58,716 nt of DNA from Cyanobacteria bacterium SZAS-4 (GTDB taxonomy: Bacteria > Cyanobacteriota > Vampirovibrionia > Obscuribacterales > Obscuribacteraceae), in assembly GCA_018266255.1 (NCBI GenBank), contig JAFEAT010000002.1, positions 78,690 to 137,405 on the forward strand, in the 5' to 3' direction. Each line of letters begins with the position of its first letter. Positions within the stretch are counted from its first letter, which is position 1. Positions 51,705 through 58,716 of this stretch are shown in pieces. A program made the translations under genes and the position numbers. Below the pieces are notes generated by a model. That model searched no databases. It saw only the letters and a program-made list of their open reading frames with translations, and had not been told where the DNA came from.

Positions 51705-52556
51705 GTGACACTCAATTTTAAATTAGAACAGATGTGCTTGTCGGCCTATGAGTCGTGGTTAATTGGCGAAAAATCCGGAGAACACGGAATTTCTGTGTTC
51801 ACGGAGTTAGAGGCTGGTACTCAAACGACTAAGCGCATCTTTTGTCAGTCGCGAAAGGATTCGGTAGCTAGCGCTCGAGAATTAGCTTACACGGAAGCTC
51901 AACGTGGTCTCGATGCTATCGTGGTCTATGCTGAAATTGTTATCGGCAATGAAAGTGTGTTGTTTGAGGTTATCGAACGAAATCAGGAAACTCTGCAACG
52001 TTATAAAGTGAGCGGCAATGCAGCATCGGACTGTTTTGAACTCACGTTCATTGAGTCAATATCAATAAAAGTTTTTCGTCATGCCTTATGGGAAGCCAAA
52101 TGCTTTGGGTTAAGTTTATACACGCGTCGGGCGAAGAAGATTCAATCTAATGAATTCTTGAACTACTGCCAATCAATTTCTAAGTACACTACCAGCGGTG
52201 AATTGCAAAATGCCGTTTATCTAAATAGAGACACAGACATTTCGTTTGCATTGCAACTTGTACCATACAATGAGGCGGGTGAGTGCTGCGTTACATTTGA
52301 GATCGAAACTTTCAAAGCTAATATACTCGCTCTGGAAGCGACAAAAGAATTGGTAGCTTTTGCGCTGAATTTGATATCAATTTTGATCCACATACATTCA
52401 TTGCGAATTGGTCTGAGCGCAACCTTTTTGAGGCACGACGTTTTCAAAAAATGTTTGGAGATGAGCATCGTATCGATGCCTTGCCTGAAAAGACGATTGA
52501 GCAGTTTTGGACGTGGAATTTTTGCAAGTCTGCTCAATTGCCGCGCATCGAATTGA
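51705..52556 (+). CDS. Unknown element gene, N-terminal part (frameshifted)
   Basis: Genuine protein from a GTG at 51705 (or ATG 51732) to about 52365 (about 220 residues), after which the frame drifts into basic nonsense. At about 52365 the correct frame is the +2 one (EFDINFDPHTFIANWSERN). Acidic, no signal peptide or TM helix, no recognised domain. Confidence 0.55.
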   Translation: MTLNFKLEQMCLSAYESWLIGEKSGEHGISVFTELEAGTQTTKRIFCQSRKDSVASARELAYTEAQRGLDAIVVYAEIVIGNESVLFEVIERNQETLQRYKVSGNAASDCFELTFIESISIKVFRHALWEAKCFGLSLYTRRAKKIQSNEFLNYCQSISKYTTSGELQNAVYLNRDTDISFALQLVPYNEAGECCVTFEIETFKANILALEATKELVAFALNLISILIHIHSLRIGLSATFLRHDVFKKCLEMSIVSMPCLKRRLSSFGRGIFASLLNCRASN

Positions 52557-52897
52557 TTAGACATGATGGACTCGTTAAGTCTTGCGTCAATATGACTGCA
52601 GATTATTCGACATTTCCTCGAGTCGACTTCGTTATAATGAAGGGTCCAAACACAGGGTCCTGTCAAATTCTTGAAGTTGATGCGATTTCCGGTTTAACTT
52701 CGCAAGGAACGCTTTTGGGTTTAGAAGTTCTATCCGGATTGCACAGCTTATCTGAGAAAAATAGCGCGCCAGCGAATCATGACTGGATTCAACCGATTTT
52801 ATTTTCTGAAATAATTTCAACTGAACTCCTTATCGAAGCGAAACGGCTTAATAAGGCATCTAAGAGTATTTTGGCTCCGCCTCACCATTGGGCGTGA
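52451..52897 (+). CDS. Unknown element gene, C-terminal part (frameshifted)
   Basis: Open from about 52367 in this frame; the first in-frame ATG is 52451. Continuation of the preceding ORF (FDINFDPHTFIANWSERNLF, RRFQKMFGDEHRI...). Together about 397 residues, one base lost at the junction. No domain recognised. Directly upstream of the next element gene (4 bp). Confidence 0.55.
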   Translation: MFGDEHRIDALPEKTIEQFWTWNFCKSAQLPRIELIRHDGLVKSCVNMTADYSTFPRVDFVIMKGPNTGSCQILEVDAISGLTSQGTLLGLEVLSGLHSLSEKNSAPANHDWIQPILFSEIISTELLIEAKRLNKASKSILAPPHHWA

Positions 52898-52901
52898 TGA
52901 T

Positions 52902-54266
52902 TTGAGTTTACAGTACAATCTGTATGAATTAGAAGCAAGCACCGTAATGGACAAATACTCACGTATCGTTGAATTATTAGGGAAACCAATCGGGGATTCT
53001 TTATTAGAGCAGCTTGTTGCTTATGTGAGGGTGTCTCCTCGAATTGTTGACGACGGAAATTATCGTAGCTTCGAATTTGCAGACCAGGGTTTTTGTTTGA
53101 CTGCGACTATGGACCAAGTAAAGTTCTTTACGGTTGCCTTCATCTTGGAGCCCGCAGGAAGAAAATATCAATCATGGAAACCATACGACGGTGAGTTAGT
53201 AAATAGCATAAAAATCTCGGATTCACGCACCAACGTGAAAACAAAAATGGGCACGAAACCCTTTCGAACAGAAGTCAAAAGGGGTAGCTTTGATAGAAAT
53301 AAGTTTTATCGACATGATTTTTATAAAGTCGATGCAACGGATTTCTGGTTCTATTTTGATGCCGAGACGGAGCAACTAGGAGGACTTTTTGTAACGCGGT
53401 TTGATGTGAAACCGTCTGCTCCGGCATCGACGTTCGCACCGCCGCGAGATATCAGAAATCCATTATTAATTCTCCAGCAAGTGGCTAGCGTGTACCAGTC
53501 CTGCTCGTCATATCGTGATGCTGGAAAAGTTGAGGATCGTTTCAATCCGGGCTCGGATGACGAATTCTCTGTGCATAAAGTTTTTAGAACGTATTTTCGG
53601 CGCCCAGACCATTTCCTCTTCGAATGGGCTGAAGTGCCCGCTGACAATGCAAAACATGTGAATCAAGTTAATGCCGTCTGGTGTGAAGGGCGCGCAACCT
53701 ACTCGAATTTTCTCGGAAAAAAGGAGGAGCATGCAACCTTGAATGACGCACTGCAAACTATGGTGGGCGTTTCTTCTGGTGCATCGTGCATGGTGCCATC
53801 CCTGTTTCTCCCAGGGTTAGCGCCTCTTGCGCACTCTAGATTGACTGAAATGCAGATGACGCAGATGGAAATAGAGCGGTTCGTAAAAGAGGCTGAAGAA
53901 GAACCGGACTCCGCTCTTCATTTTAGAGGCACCTTGTGGCCTAAAATGAGCACCTCCATGTTCATAAGTAGAGAAGACCTACGAGTTCGGTCCGTTCACG
54001 AAGTCAGTATTATTTCTGCGTCCAGCGGAAAGCAGATGACCGAGAAAGTGCTTAAAGAATTAGAATCTACGTCCGCTAAGACAGCGGAATATAAGGACGT
54101 CGTTGATGCGCTCAGAAAACAAGTGAATAGTGAATCGGAAAATCTGAGAATTTCGACCGCATATCAATATGACACTGCGATCTTCAACGATGACATTGGA
54201 GAGAACTATTTCGTCTGGTCGCCGTATCAATATTCGGAGCTCGAATGGGCTAAACGCGGTCCGTGA
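52902..54266 (+). CDS. Immunity-like N-terminal domain joined to LolA-like domain
   Basis: 454 residues from TTG at 52902, or about 439 from ATG at 52947; neither has a clear ribosome site. Residues about 20-130 (RIVELLGKPIG...FADQGFCLTATMDQVKFFTVAFIL..SWKPYDGELVNSIKISDSRTNVKTKMGTKPF) have the LG-P / Y-G-L / sRxxV...G-P rhythm of small immunity-type proteins. Residues about 185-260 (LLILQQVASVYQSCSSYRDAGKVEDRF...FRTYFRRPDHFLFEWAE) follow the LolA/DUF2092-like pattern (Y..SY.D.G.V then F.RP..F.FE). No signal peptide. Both assignments are by pattern and tentative. Confidence 0.55.
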   Translation: MSLQYNLYELEASTVMDKYSRIVELLGKPIGDSLLEQLVAYVRVSPRIVDDGNYRSFEFADQGFCLTATMDQVKFFTVAFILEPAGRKYQSWKPYDGELVNSIKISDSRTNVKTKMGTKPFRTEVKRGSFDRNKFYRHDFYKVDATDFWFYFDAETEQLGGLFVTRFDVKPSAPASTFAPPRDIRNPLLILQQVASVYQSCSSYRDAGKVEDRFNPGSDDEFSVHKVFRTYFRRPDHFLFEWAEVPADNAKHVNQVNAVWCEGRATYSNFLGKKEEHATLNDALQTMVGVSSGASCMVPSLFLPGLAPLAHSRLTEMQMTQMEIERFVKEAEEEPDSALHFRGTLWPKMSTSMFISREDLRVRSVHEVSIISASSGKQMTEKVLKELESTSAKTAEYKDVVDALRKQVNSESENLRISTAYQYDTAIFNDDIGENYFVWSPYQYSELEWAKRGP

Positions 54267-54569
54267 ACTGCTAGGCGCGATGTAGCGCAGGATAAAGAAA
54301 AAGCAGTCAAGTCTCGTATCGCCCGTATATCCTTGTTTTTAGAGGTTGCCGCTTTTCGAAGATGTCGCTATTTTCCACCATCACCGCCGCTGGTGCTGTG
54401 TAGGTTTAGCTTTTCGCATGTTTTTTGGAAACAAAATACGAAGATCGAATGTCTATATAAATAACGTCGGTCAGCAGAACTTGGCTATAGAAGCCAGTCT
54501 ACGTACGTCATACTTCAAGAACTCCAGGCGACTTTCAGAGAACTTCATTCACTTTGAGGCATTGTCGTT
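54267..54569. other. Intergenic region before the relaxase; possible oriT
   Basis: 303 bp without a gene. By analogy to mobilisable elements the origin of transfer should be near the relaxase gene. A weak inverted repeat CACC-GCCGCT-GGTG lies at about 54383-54396; no known nic sequence recognised. Confidence 0.35.
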
Positions 54570-56171
54570 ATGCGCTCTGTAGCGAAAGGCAATTACATAA
54601 AGGGCAAGGGCGGAATCAAGCATGCCCTTGCTCATGTTCGCTATTTGCAGATGCGGGGCGGCGACGACAGGGAGCAATGCGCTGGCAGAAAACGTTTATT
54701 TATTTCGGCGATGCGAGATGGAATAAGCGGCAGCGAAGTAAATGAACGGATAAGAAGACAAGACGAAGACGGTGTCGTCATCCACCGGATTGTTCTCTCT
54801 CCAGGAATTCCAGGCGTAAATATGAATGCATACACTCGCGCTGTCATGTCCGAACTTGAACATTCCAAAGGGTTGGATTTTGTATATTACGCCACCGAGC
54901 ACAAAAACACTGACCACGACCACACGCACGTTGTGCTCTTTGGAAAAGACCAGCACGGTAGGCCGGTCACGCTAAATCGGCAAAACTACAAAACGGTCCG
55001 CGAAGCCGGCGATCGATATCTTGAGAGACACCACAAGTACGACCGCTACTTAGATAAAGAAATGGATACGCTCATGCGTGATGGTTACAAACATGACCGC
55101 GGCGATAGCGATTTTGAATCGCTGCTAAAAGATTTATCGTCTGAAGAATGGGCTGAAGAGCAGCATGAGTTCTTGCCCGAGTTCGATAGAGACTTGGCAA
55201 TTGGAGCGCTTCCTGAAAGTGAGAGAATCGTTCGAAACAATCTTATGTACTCACAATACAGCTCCCTGGACGATCTGATTGAGTTCGTCAAAAATCTCAA
55301 TAGTGGTCAACTGGAGCGAGTCTCGAAGGAGGAGTATTTTAAGCTCTGCTCATGGATCGGCAATAAGAAGCAGTTCGGCGACGACTACTATGAAAGAACA
55401 GCTGAAGAAATCCGAATGTTTCAACAATTCGAAGATGACTTCAGGCGCTCGCTAAGCACCGACAACAGCCCGCCCAGAAGCTTTAACCAATACATCTTTG
55501 AGAGCAGAGGAAGACTGCTCGATTCACATGAGCGCTACACAATTAATATGCAACGTCTGCAGCTAGAAAAAGAACTTGCGGCAATCCAGCAAAGCGACAG
55601 CGATGACCAGGAACTTCAGCAAGGTATTCTAGACCAGCTGGAATGGCTGGACTCAATGATGGAGGAGCGCATAGAGTTACGCAAAGAAATTCCAATAATT
55701 CTTAGCTCGGAGAAAAGCGAGGGCTCAATATTTTCAAATTCAGAAAAAAATTTTCCATCTCCAGAGGCAGCGAGATCGCCAGAGTCGTCTCGAGTGGAAA
55801 ACAGCCGTGAAGGCGAAGCGGAATCTAGTATCGCGCGGCTAATCTTCGGAGATGAGCAAGCGATAGACGTTTCGCAGTATGAGAAATCTGAGGTTGAACA
55901 ACAGATCGAGCTCTGGCACAAAATCGCTTTTGATTCCACCTTCAGCAGATACCTGGGTGATCGAACCAATGGGTCCGATCGAGACAGCGATTTAGTCCAG
56001 TCGACCGAAGACCGATTGCCAGCTCAGAGCTTGCAACTGCAGGTGCAGCCAGTGCTTGAAGAGCAAATAAAAGCAAGCTTTGGAGAACTGCAAAGCCGTA
56101 GCCAAATCGCTGCAAATAAAGAAGACAGGGAGAATGAAAGAGAAGACCCGGGACGCGAACACACTCGGTAG
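54570..56171 (+). CDS. HUH relaxase-like mobilisation protein
   Basis: 533 residues. The N-terminal 190 residues resemble relaxases of the MobP/VirD2 type: basic start with GNYIKGKGGIKHALAHVRYLQ, then VIHRIVLSPGIPG, YTRAVMSELEHSKGLDFVYYATEHKNTDHDHTHVVLFG with a DHDHTH metal-binding motif (two-His HUH type), and NRQNYKTVREAGDRYLER. The rest is helical and charged. It nicks DNA at oriT in transfer; coupling proteins are absent, so the element would need a helper system. A catalytic Tyr cannot be fixed by eye (Tyr about 8 or 26). Ribosome site GAGG about 11 bp upstream. Confidence 0.75.
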   Translation: MRSVAKGNYIKGKGGIKHALAHVRYLQMRGGDDREQCAGRKRLFISAMRDGISGSEVNERIRRQDEDGVVIHRIVLSPGIPGVNMNAYTRAVMSELEHSKGLDFVYYATEHKNTDHDHTHVVLFGKDQHGRPVTLNRQNYKTVREAGDRYLERHHKYDRYLDKEMDTLMRDGYKHDRGDSDFESLLKDLSSEEWAEEQHEFLPEFDRDLAIGALPESERIVRNNLMYSQYSSLDDLIEFVKNLNSGQLERVSKEEYFKLCSWIGNKKQFGDDYYERTAEEIRMFQQFEDDFRRSLSTDNSPPRSFNQYIFESRGRLLDSHERYTINMQRLQLEKELAAIQQSDSDDQELQQGILDQLEWLDSMMEERIELRKEIPIILSSEKSEGSIFSNSEKNFPSPEAARSPESSRVENSREGEAESSIARLIFGDEQAIDVSQYEKSEVEQQIELWHKIAFDSTFSRYLGDRTNGSDRDSDLVQSTEDRLPAQSLQLQVQPVLEEQIKASFGELQSRSQIAANKEDRENEREDPGREHTR

Positions 56172-56272
56172 AGCGTCAGAACAGGGCTGTCGGAGATGAT
56201 AGTATAAAGTCGAATTACCTGCGGTGCTCACACATGGTGAGCTAGCACGTAGAGCTTCTGCAGGAGCATATT

Positions 56273-57694
56273 TTGGAAGTCGAAGTCTCCCCAGTCACCT
56301 ACGATTCGATCGACGGCGGATGTTTTCCTCTTGCCGGTCGACTCATACGCGAGAATGCACCAAATTTTGGGCCAGCAGTAAAACTGTTGCGCATCGAACC
56401 ACACTTTGAAGACTTGAAGGGCACCACAAACGGTGACGACCATTTATTTAAGCAACACTGCAAAGCAATGCTAGAACTTCCTGCCTGCACATTCAATCGA
56501 GTTACCGGCACCATTAGTATCAGATATCGCAGCGCAGTGTGTTTAGGTCGTGACCTATTAGGCAAGGCGAGTATTTCTCGCCACAAACCGCCCTCAAACA
56601 ACACAGCTTGCTTGCTCGAAAGTTTCTACACTGAACTAATAAAGGTCCTTCAATGTTTGTTCGATTTGATTTTGCCAAGCGATCAGTTTGACACTGAGCG
56701 TTTCCTTGCCTGGGTAAAAAGCAGATTTGATGAACTCCCTTTCGACAACGAAGCTGTCTTTCAATTAGCGCAAAGACGAGAAAAAACTAAAGGACCAGAT
56801 CTCGCAGATATTTCCGCAATGACCGAAAAGAAATTCTGGACCATCATCGGCCGCATTGACAAACACATCTTGGAAGAAGACGACGACGAGTTGGCGGCGA
56901 TTGAACCAGCTGTATCGAGCCTTGCTCAATGTTCTTTACCGCAGATCAAAAGCTTCTACAACCATCTATCTAATGCGTTATACGCAATCGATACAAGGAA
57001 ACATCAACGAGCTACAAATCAGCCGTACACGGATGATAGTTTTCTGTACATCCGTTGCTACGTTGTTGGGATGGGGCTCAAACATTACAAATCTGTATTG
57101 GCAGATCCGACATTGATGCCGCAAGACTATCTCTCTTTGGAATGGTTGCTGTCAGCGGCAAGCATGGCATGGGAGCGAGCAACTGGGTATGACGAATTCG
57201 ACATTGACTGCACTCAAAGATCATTTGAAAGTGGCAGCAATCGTGAAGCTTGGGGATTCTTGCCAAGCAGAATCCATTCGCTTTATTTCGAGAACACGAA
57301 AGAATCTATAGAGTCTATGCTAGCAACCGATCGTCGTGAGTCGGCAACTCTGGGAATTAACAAGGCAACTACTTTTATCGCAAAATTGAACGATCTAGAG
57401 TTTCATTCCAAGTATCAAAATATCGCGATTCAATTTATGCCGACAGTGGAGCATGGAGCAATCACGTTGCATTCACAGTACGAAGGAGAAATTAACAAAA
57501 TTCTGCTGAACGGCGGCATCGATACGATTCGATTTATAGGATTATCCGAAGTCGAGCGGGACATATTCTTCATTAACTTGGCTGCTCGTGCATTACGTAT
57601 GTTCTGCACCGAAGACAAAGCTAATTTGCAAAAAATAGAACAATCTCTGCTGTTCGCATTAGATAATGTCGCGAATGGTGCTGATCAATTGTGA
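56273..57694 (+). CDS. DUF4240-containing protein
   Basis: 473 residues from TTG at 56273 with AGGAG 6 bp upstream. Central region (about 183-335) fits DUF4240: FWTIIGRIDKHILEEDDDE, SLPQIKSFYNHLSNALYAIDT, DDSFLYIRCYVVGMGLKHYKSVLADPTLM, AWERATGYDEFD. The first 180 residues are unknown, the last 130 are helical. DUF4240 is usual in small stand-alone or toxin-immunity-linked proteins; here it is embedded in a larger protein. Function unknown. Confidence 0.7.
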   Translation: MEVEVSPVTYDSIDGGCFPLAGRLIRENAPNFGPAVKLLRIEPHFEDLKGTTNGDDHLFKQHCKAMLELPACTFNRVTGTISIRYRSAVCLGRDLLGKASISRHKPPSNNTACLLESFYTELIKVLQCLFDLILPSDQFDTERFLAWVKSRFDELPFDNEAVFQLAQRREKTKGPDLADISAMTEKKFWTIIGRIDKHILEEDDDELAAIEPAVSSLAQCSLPQIKSFYNHLSNALYAIDTRKHQRATNQPYTDDSFLYIRCYVVGMGLKHYKSVLADPTLMPQDYLSLEWLLSAASMAWERATGYDEFDIDCTQRSFESGSNREAWGFLPSRIHSLYFENTKESIESMLATDRRESATLGINKATTFIAKLNDLEFHSKYQNIAIQFMPTVEHGAITLHSQYEGEINKILLNGGIDTIRFIGLSEVERDIFFINLAARALRMFCTEDKANLQKIEQSLLFALDNVANGADQL

Positions 57695-57746
57695 GCCCGT
57701 TAGCGAGAGGTTTGGTACCGGCTGTAGTGCAGTCCACGCGTCGATG

Positions 57747-58154
57747 TTATGTTTCAGTTAGTGGTTTTGTTGCAACCCGCGAGGCGCGGAAACCGTTGAC
57801 AGTTGGAGTAATTGTGGTAACGCCATATTCCTTCAACGAAGCCGATATTTGTTCGGTTACGGCGGTTCCATACACATTTAAAACGCACCACGGTTCTTCT
57901 GAACTGTAATCTCCGTGATGAAGATCCACCGTTGCGAGGATACCCAAGAATTCTTGCTCAGGACTTAGTGAAACACCTGGTTTGAACAGCGTCAAGGAGG
58001 GGGTGTCTTTCCATATGCGTTCCGCTATGTTCCTGTAGTGGGGTAAATCTAGTGCCCAAACTGGCATCTTTTCAGCAAGCGCCTGCAGACCAAGATACGG
58101 TTTTACGACAATCGCGATTTCATTACTGGAACTCTTTTGGTATCTGCGTCTCAT
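57747..58154 (-). CDS. Hypothetical protein of the element
   Basis: 135 residues from ATG at 58154. Soluble; features DLPHYRNIAERIWKDTPSL and SSEEPWCVLNVYGTAVTEQI. No known family recognised. Starts 8 bp after the stop of the next gene upstream on the same strand, so co-transcribed. Ribosome site weak. Confidence 0.6.
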   Translation of the reverse strand: MRRRYQKSSSNEIAIVVKPYLGLQALAEKMPVWALDLPHYRNIAERIWKDTPSLTLFKPGVSLSPEQEFLGILATVDLHHGDYSSEEPWCVLNVYGTAVTEQISASLKEYGVTTITPTVNGFRASRVATKPLTET

Positions 58155-58162
58155 AACGTTTT

Positions 58163-58621
58163 TTATGTTTCATTCGAACCGATCGGTAGAAATTCTTCCG
58201 GGTGGCACTCTATCCAGTTATCAATGTCCTCTTTGGCAATCGATAGCTTTTTCATTTTCTCTTCGTAATTTTTCCAGCAATCGCTAGGATGGTCATACCA
58301 TCGAACTCCTGGTGTTCGACCTGGATATCCCGGAAAGTGCAAACTGCGATGCGGTTTTGGTCCGTACTGCAGGTAACTTGCCCACCAGTAAGCATATGAA
58401 ATATGAGCGAGCGTAGCTATCCATGCGTCTCTTTCCGTTCGCCCTTCAAGGGCACGCATTTTGTCCAGCCGCTCCCGGGTGTATCCAGCTGCCTCAAATC
58501 CTTGATAAATCTCTTCCGGTGGATTGAACGATGGATCGAGAACACGTTGCCATCCTCCAAAGTTTTCTAAGAACTTGATGAGATCAGGATCGCCTTTTGG
58601 AAAATACGAGATGTTTTTCAT
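58163..58621 (-). CDS. Hypothetical protein of the element
   Basis: About 152 residues from ATG at 58621. Aromatic- and Trp-rich, soluble (FGGWQRVLDPSFNPPEEIY, GRTERDAWIATLAHISYAYWWASYLQYGPKPHRSLHFPGYPG). No family recognised. Pair with the 135-aa gene downstream; a two-gene cargo unit of the element, opposite in strand to its core genes. Confidence 0.6.
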   Translation of the reverse strand: MKNISYFPKGDPDLIKFLENFGGWQRVLDPSFNPPEEIYQGFEAAGYTRERLDKMRALEGRTERDAWIATLAHISYAYWWASYLQYGPKPHRSLHFPGYPGRTPGVRWYDHPSDCWKNYEEKMKKLSIAKEDIDNWIECHPEEFLPIGSNET

Positions 58622-58716
58622 CAAGAGTGTAACGTCCTATTTGAGTGTTGCTGAAACTGGCATTATTGTGTCCGAGAGTCTGATAGTAGTGATTAGATAG
58701 TGTGTGATCTGTCAAT

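Noticed and set aside
54340..54582. ORF of 78 codons before the relaxase gene
   Set aside because: No ribosome site, overlaps the relaxase start and has no protein-like pattern.

Overview
The window looks like chromosomal DNA of a double-membraned bacterium, most probably a non-photosynthetic relative of Cyanobacteria (Melainabacteria/Vampirovibrionia, Obscuribacterales-like). This placement is an inference. It rests on a compact cyanobacterial-style RpoB transcribed from its own promoter without rplJL in front, on many exported proteins, a PlsY acyltransferase, pentapeptide-repeat proteins, and the absence of any photosynthesis gene. Gene density is high, and TTG/GTG starts with good Shine-Dalgarno sequences are common.

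Left part (1-21.7 kb). The 5' two thirds of rpoB lie on the minus strand. Diverging from it is a selenocysteine tRNA (selC). Then come an exported alpha/beta hydrolase, XerC/D, a class A penicillin-binding protein with a PEGA-like partner, a concentrative nucleoside transporter next to a CstA carbon-starvation transporter, and a secreted oxalate-decarboxylase-like bicupin. The bicupin is divergent from a YdeP-type molybdopterin oxidoreductase paired with fdhD, which suggests an oxalate to formate to CO2 or acid-resistance module.

Middle (21.7-49.2 kb). This holds a B12-binding/radical-SAM gene split by a frameshift and a histidine kinase/response regulator pair. Next to the pair is a protein combining pentapeptide repeats with a C-terminal SWIM-like Cys/His cluster; a paralogue lies at 42.2-43.6 kb. 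There is also a Gly/Pro-rich repeat protein, a YkgJ-type Cys-cluster protein, a compact array of 11 tRNAs (31.3-32.7 kb) with odd structures and two structured gaps, a GH16 glucanase, a tightly packed TPR-methyltransferase-phosphotransferase-small-membrane-protein operon, plsY, TrhO, an ARPP-1 protein, and a PQQ-propeller protein with BamE-like tail motifs. A palindromic 18-bp motif related to GGTACCAAATTTGGTACC recurs in several intergenic regions.

Right part (49.2-58.7 kb). The 3' half of a tRNA-Pro(TGG) gene, a set of 10-bp iterons and a P4-type integrase mark the left end of an integrated element. It carries a HUH relaxase-like gene, a second WKTEGTR small membrane protein, a thioredoxin-like protein without catalytic cysteines, a frameshifted gene, an immunity-like/LolA-like protein, a DUF4240 protein and two unknown genes. 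It looks like an integrative mobilisable element whose right end lies outside the window.
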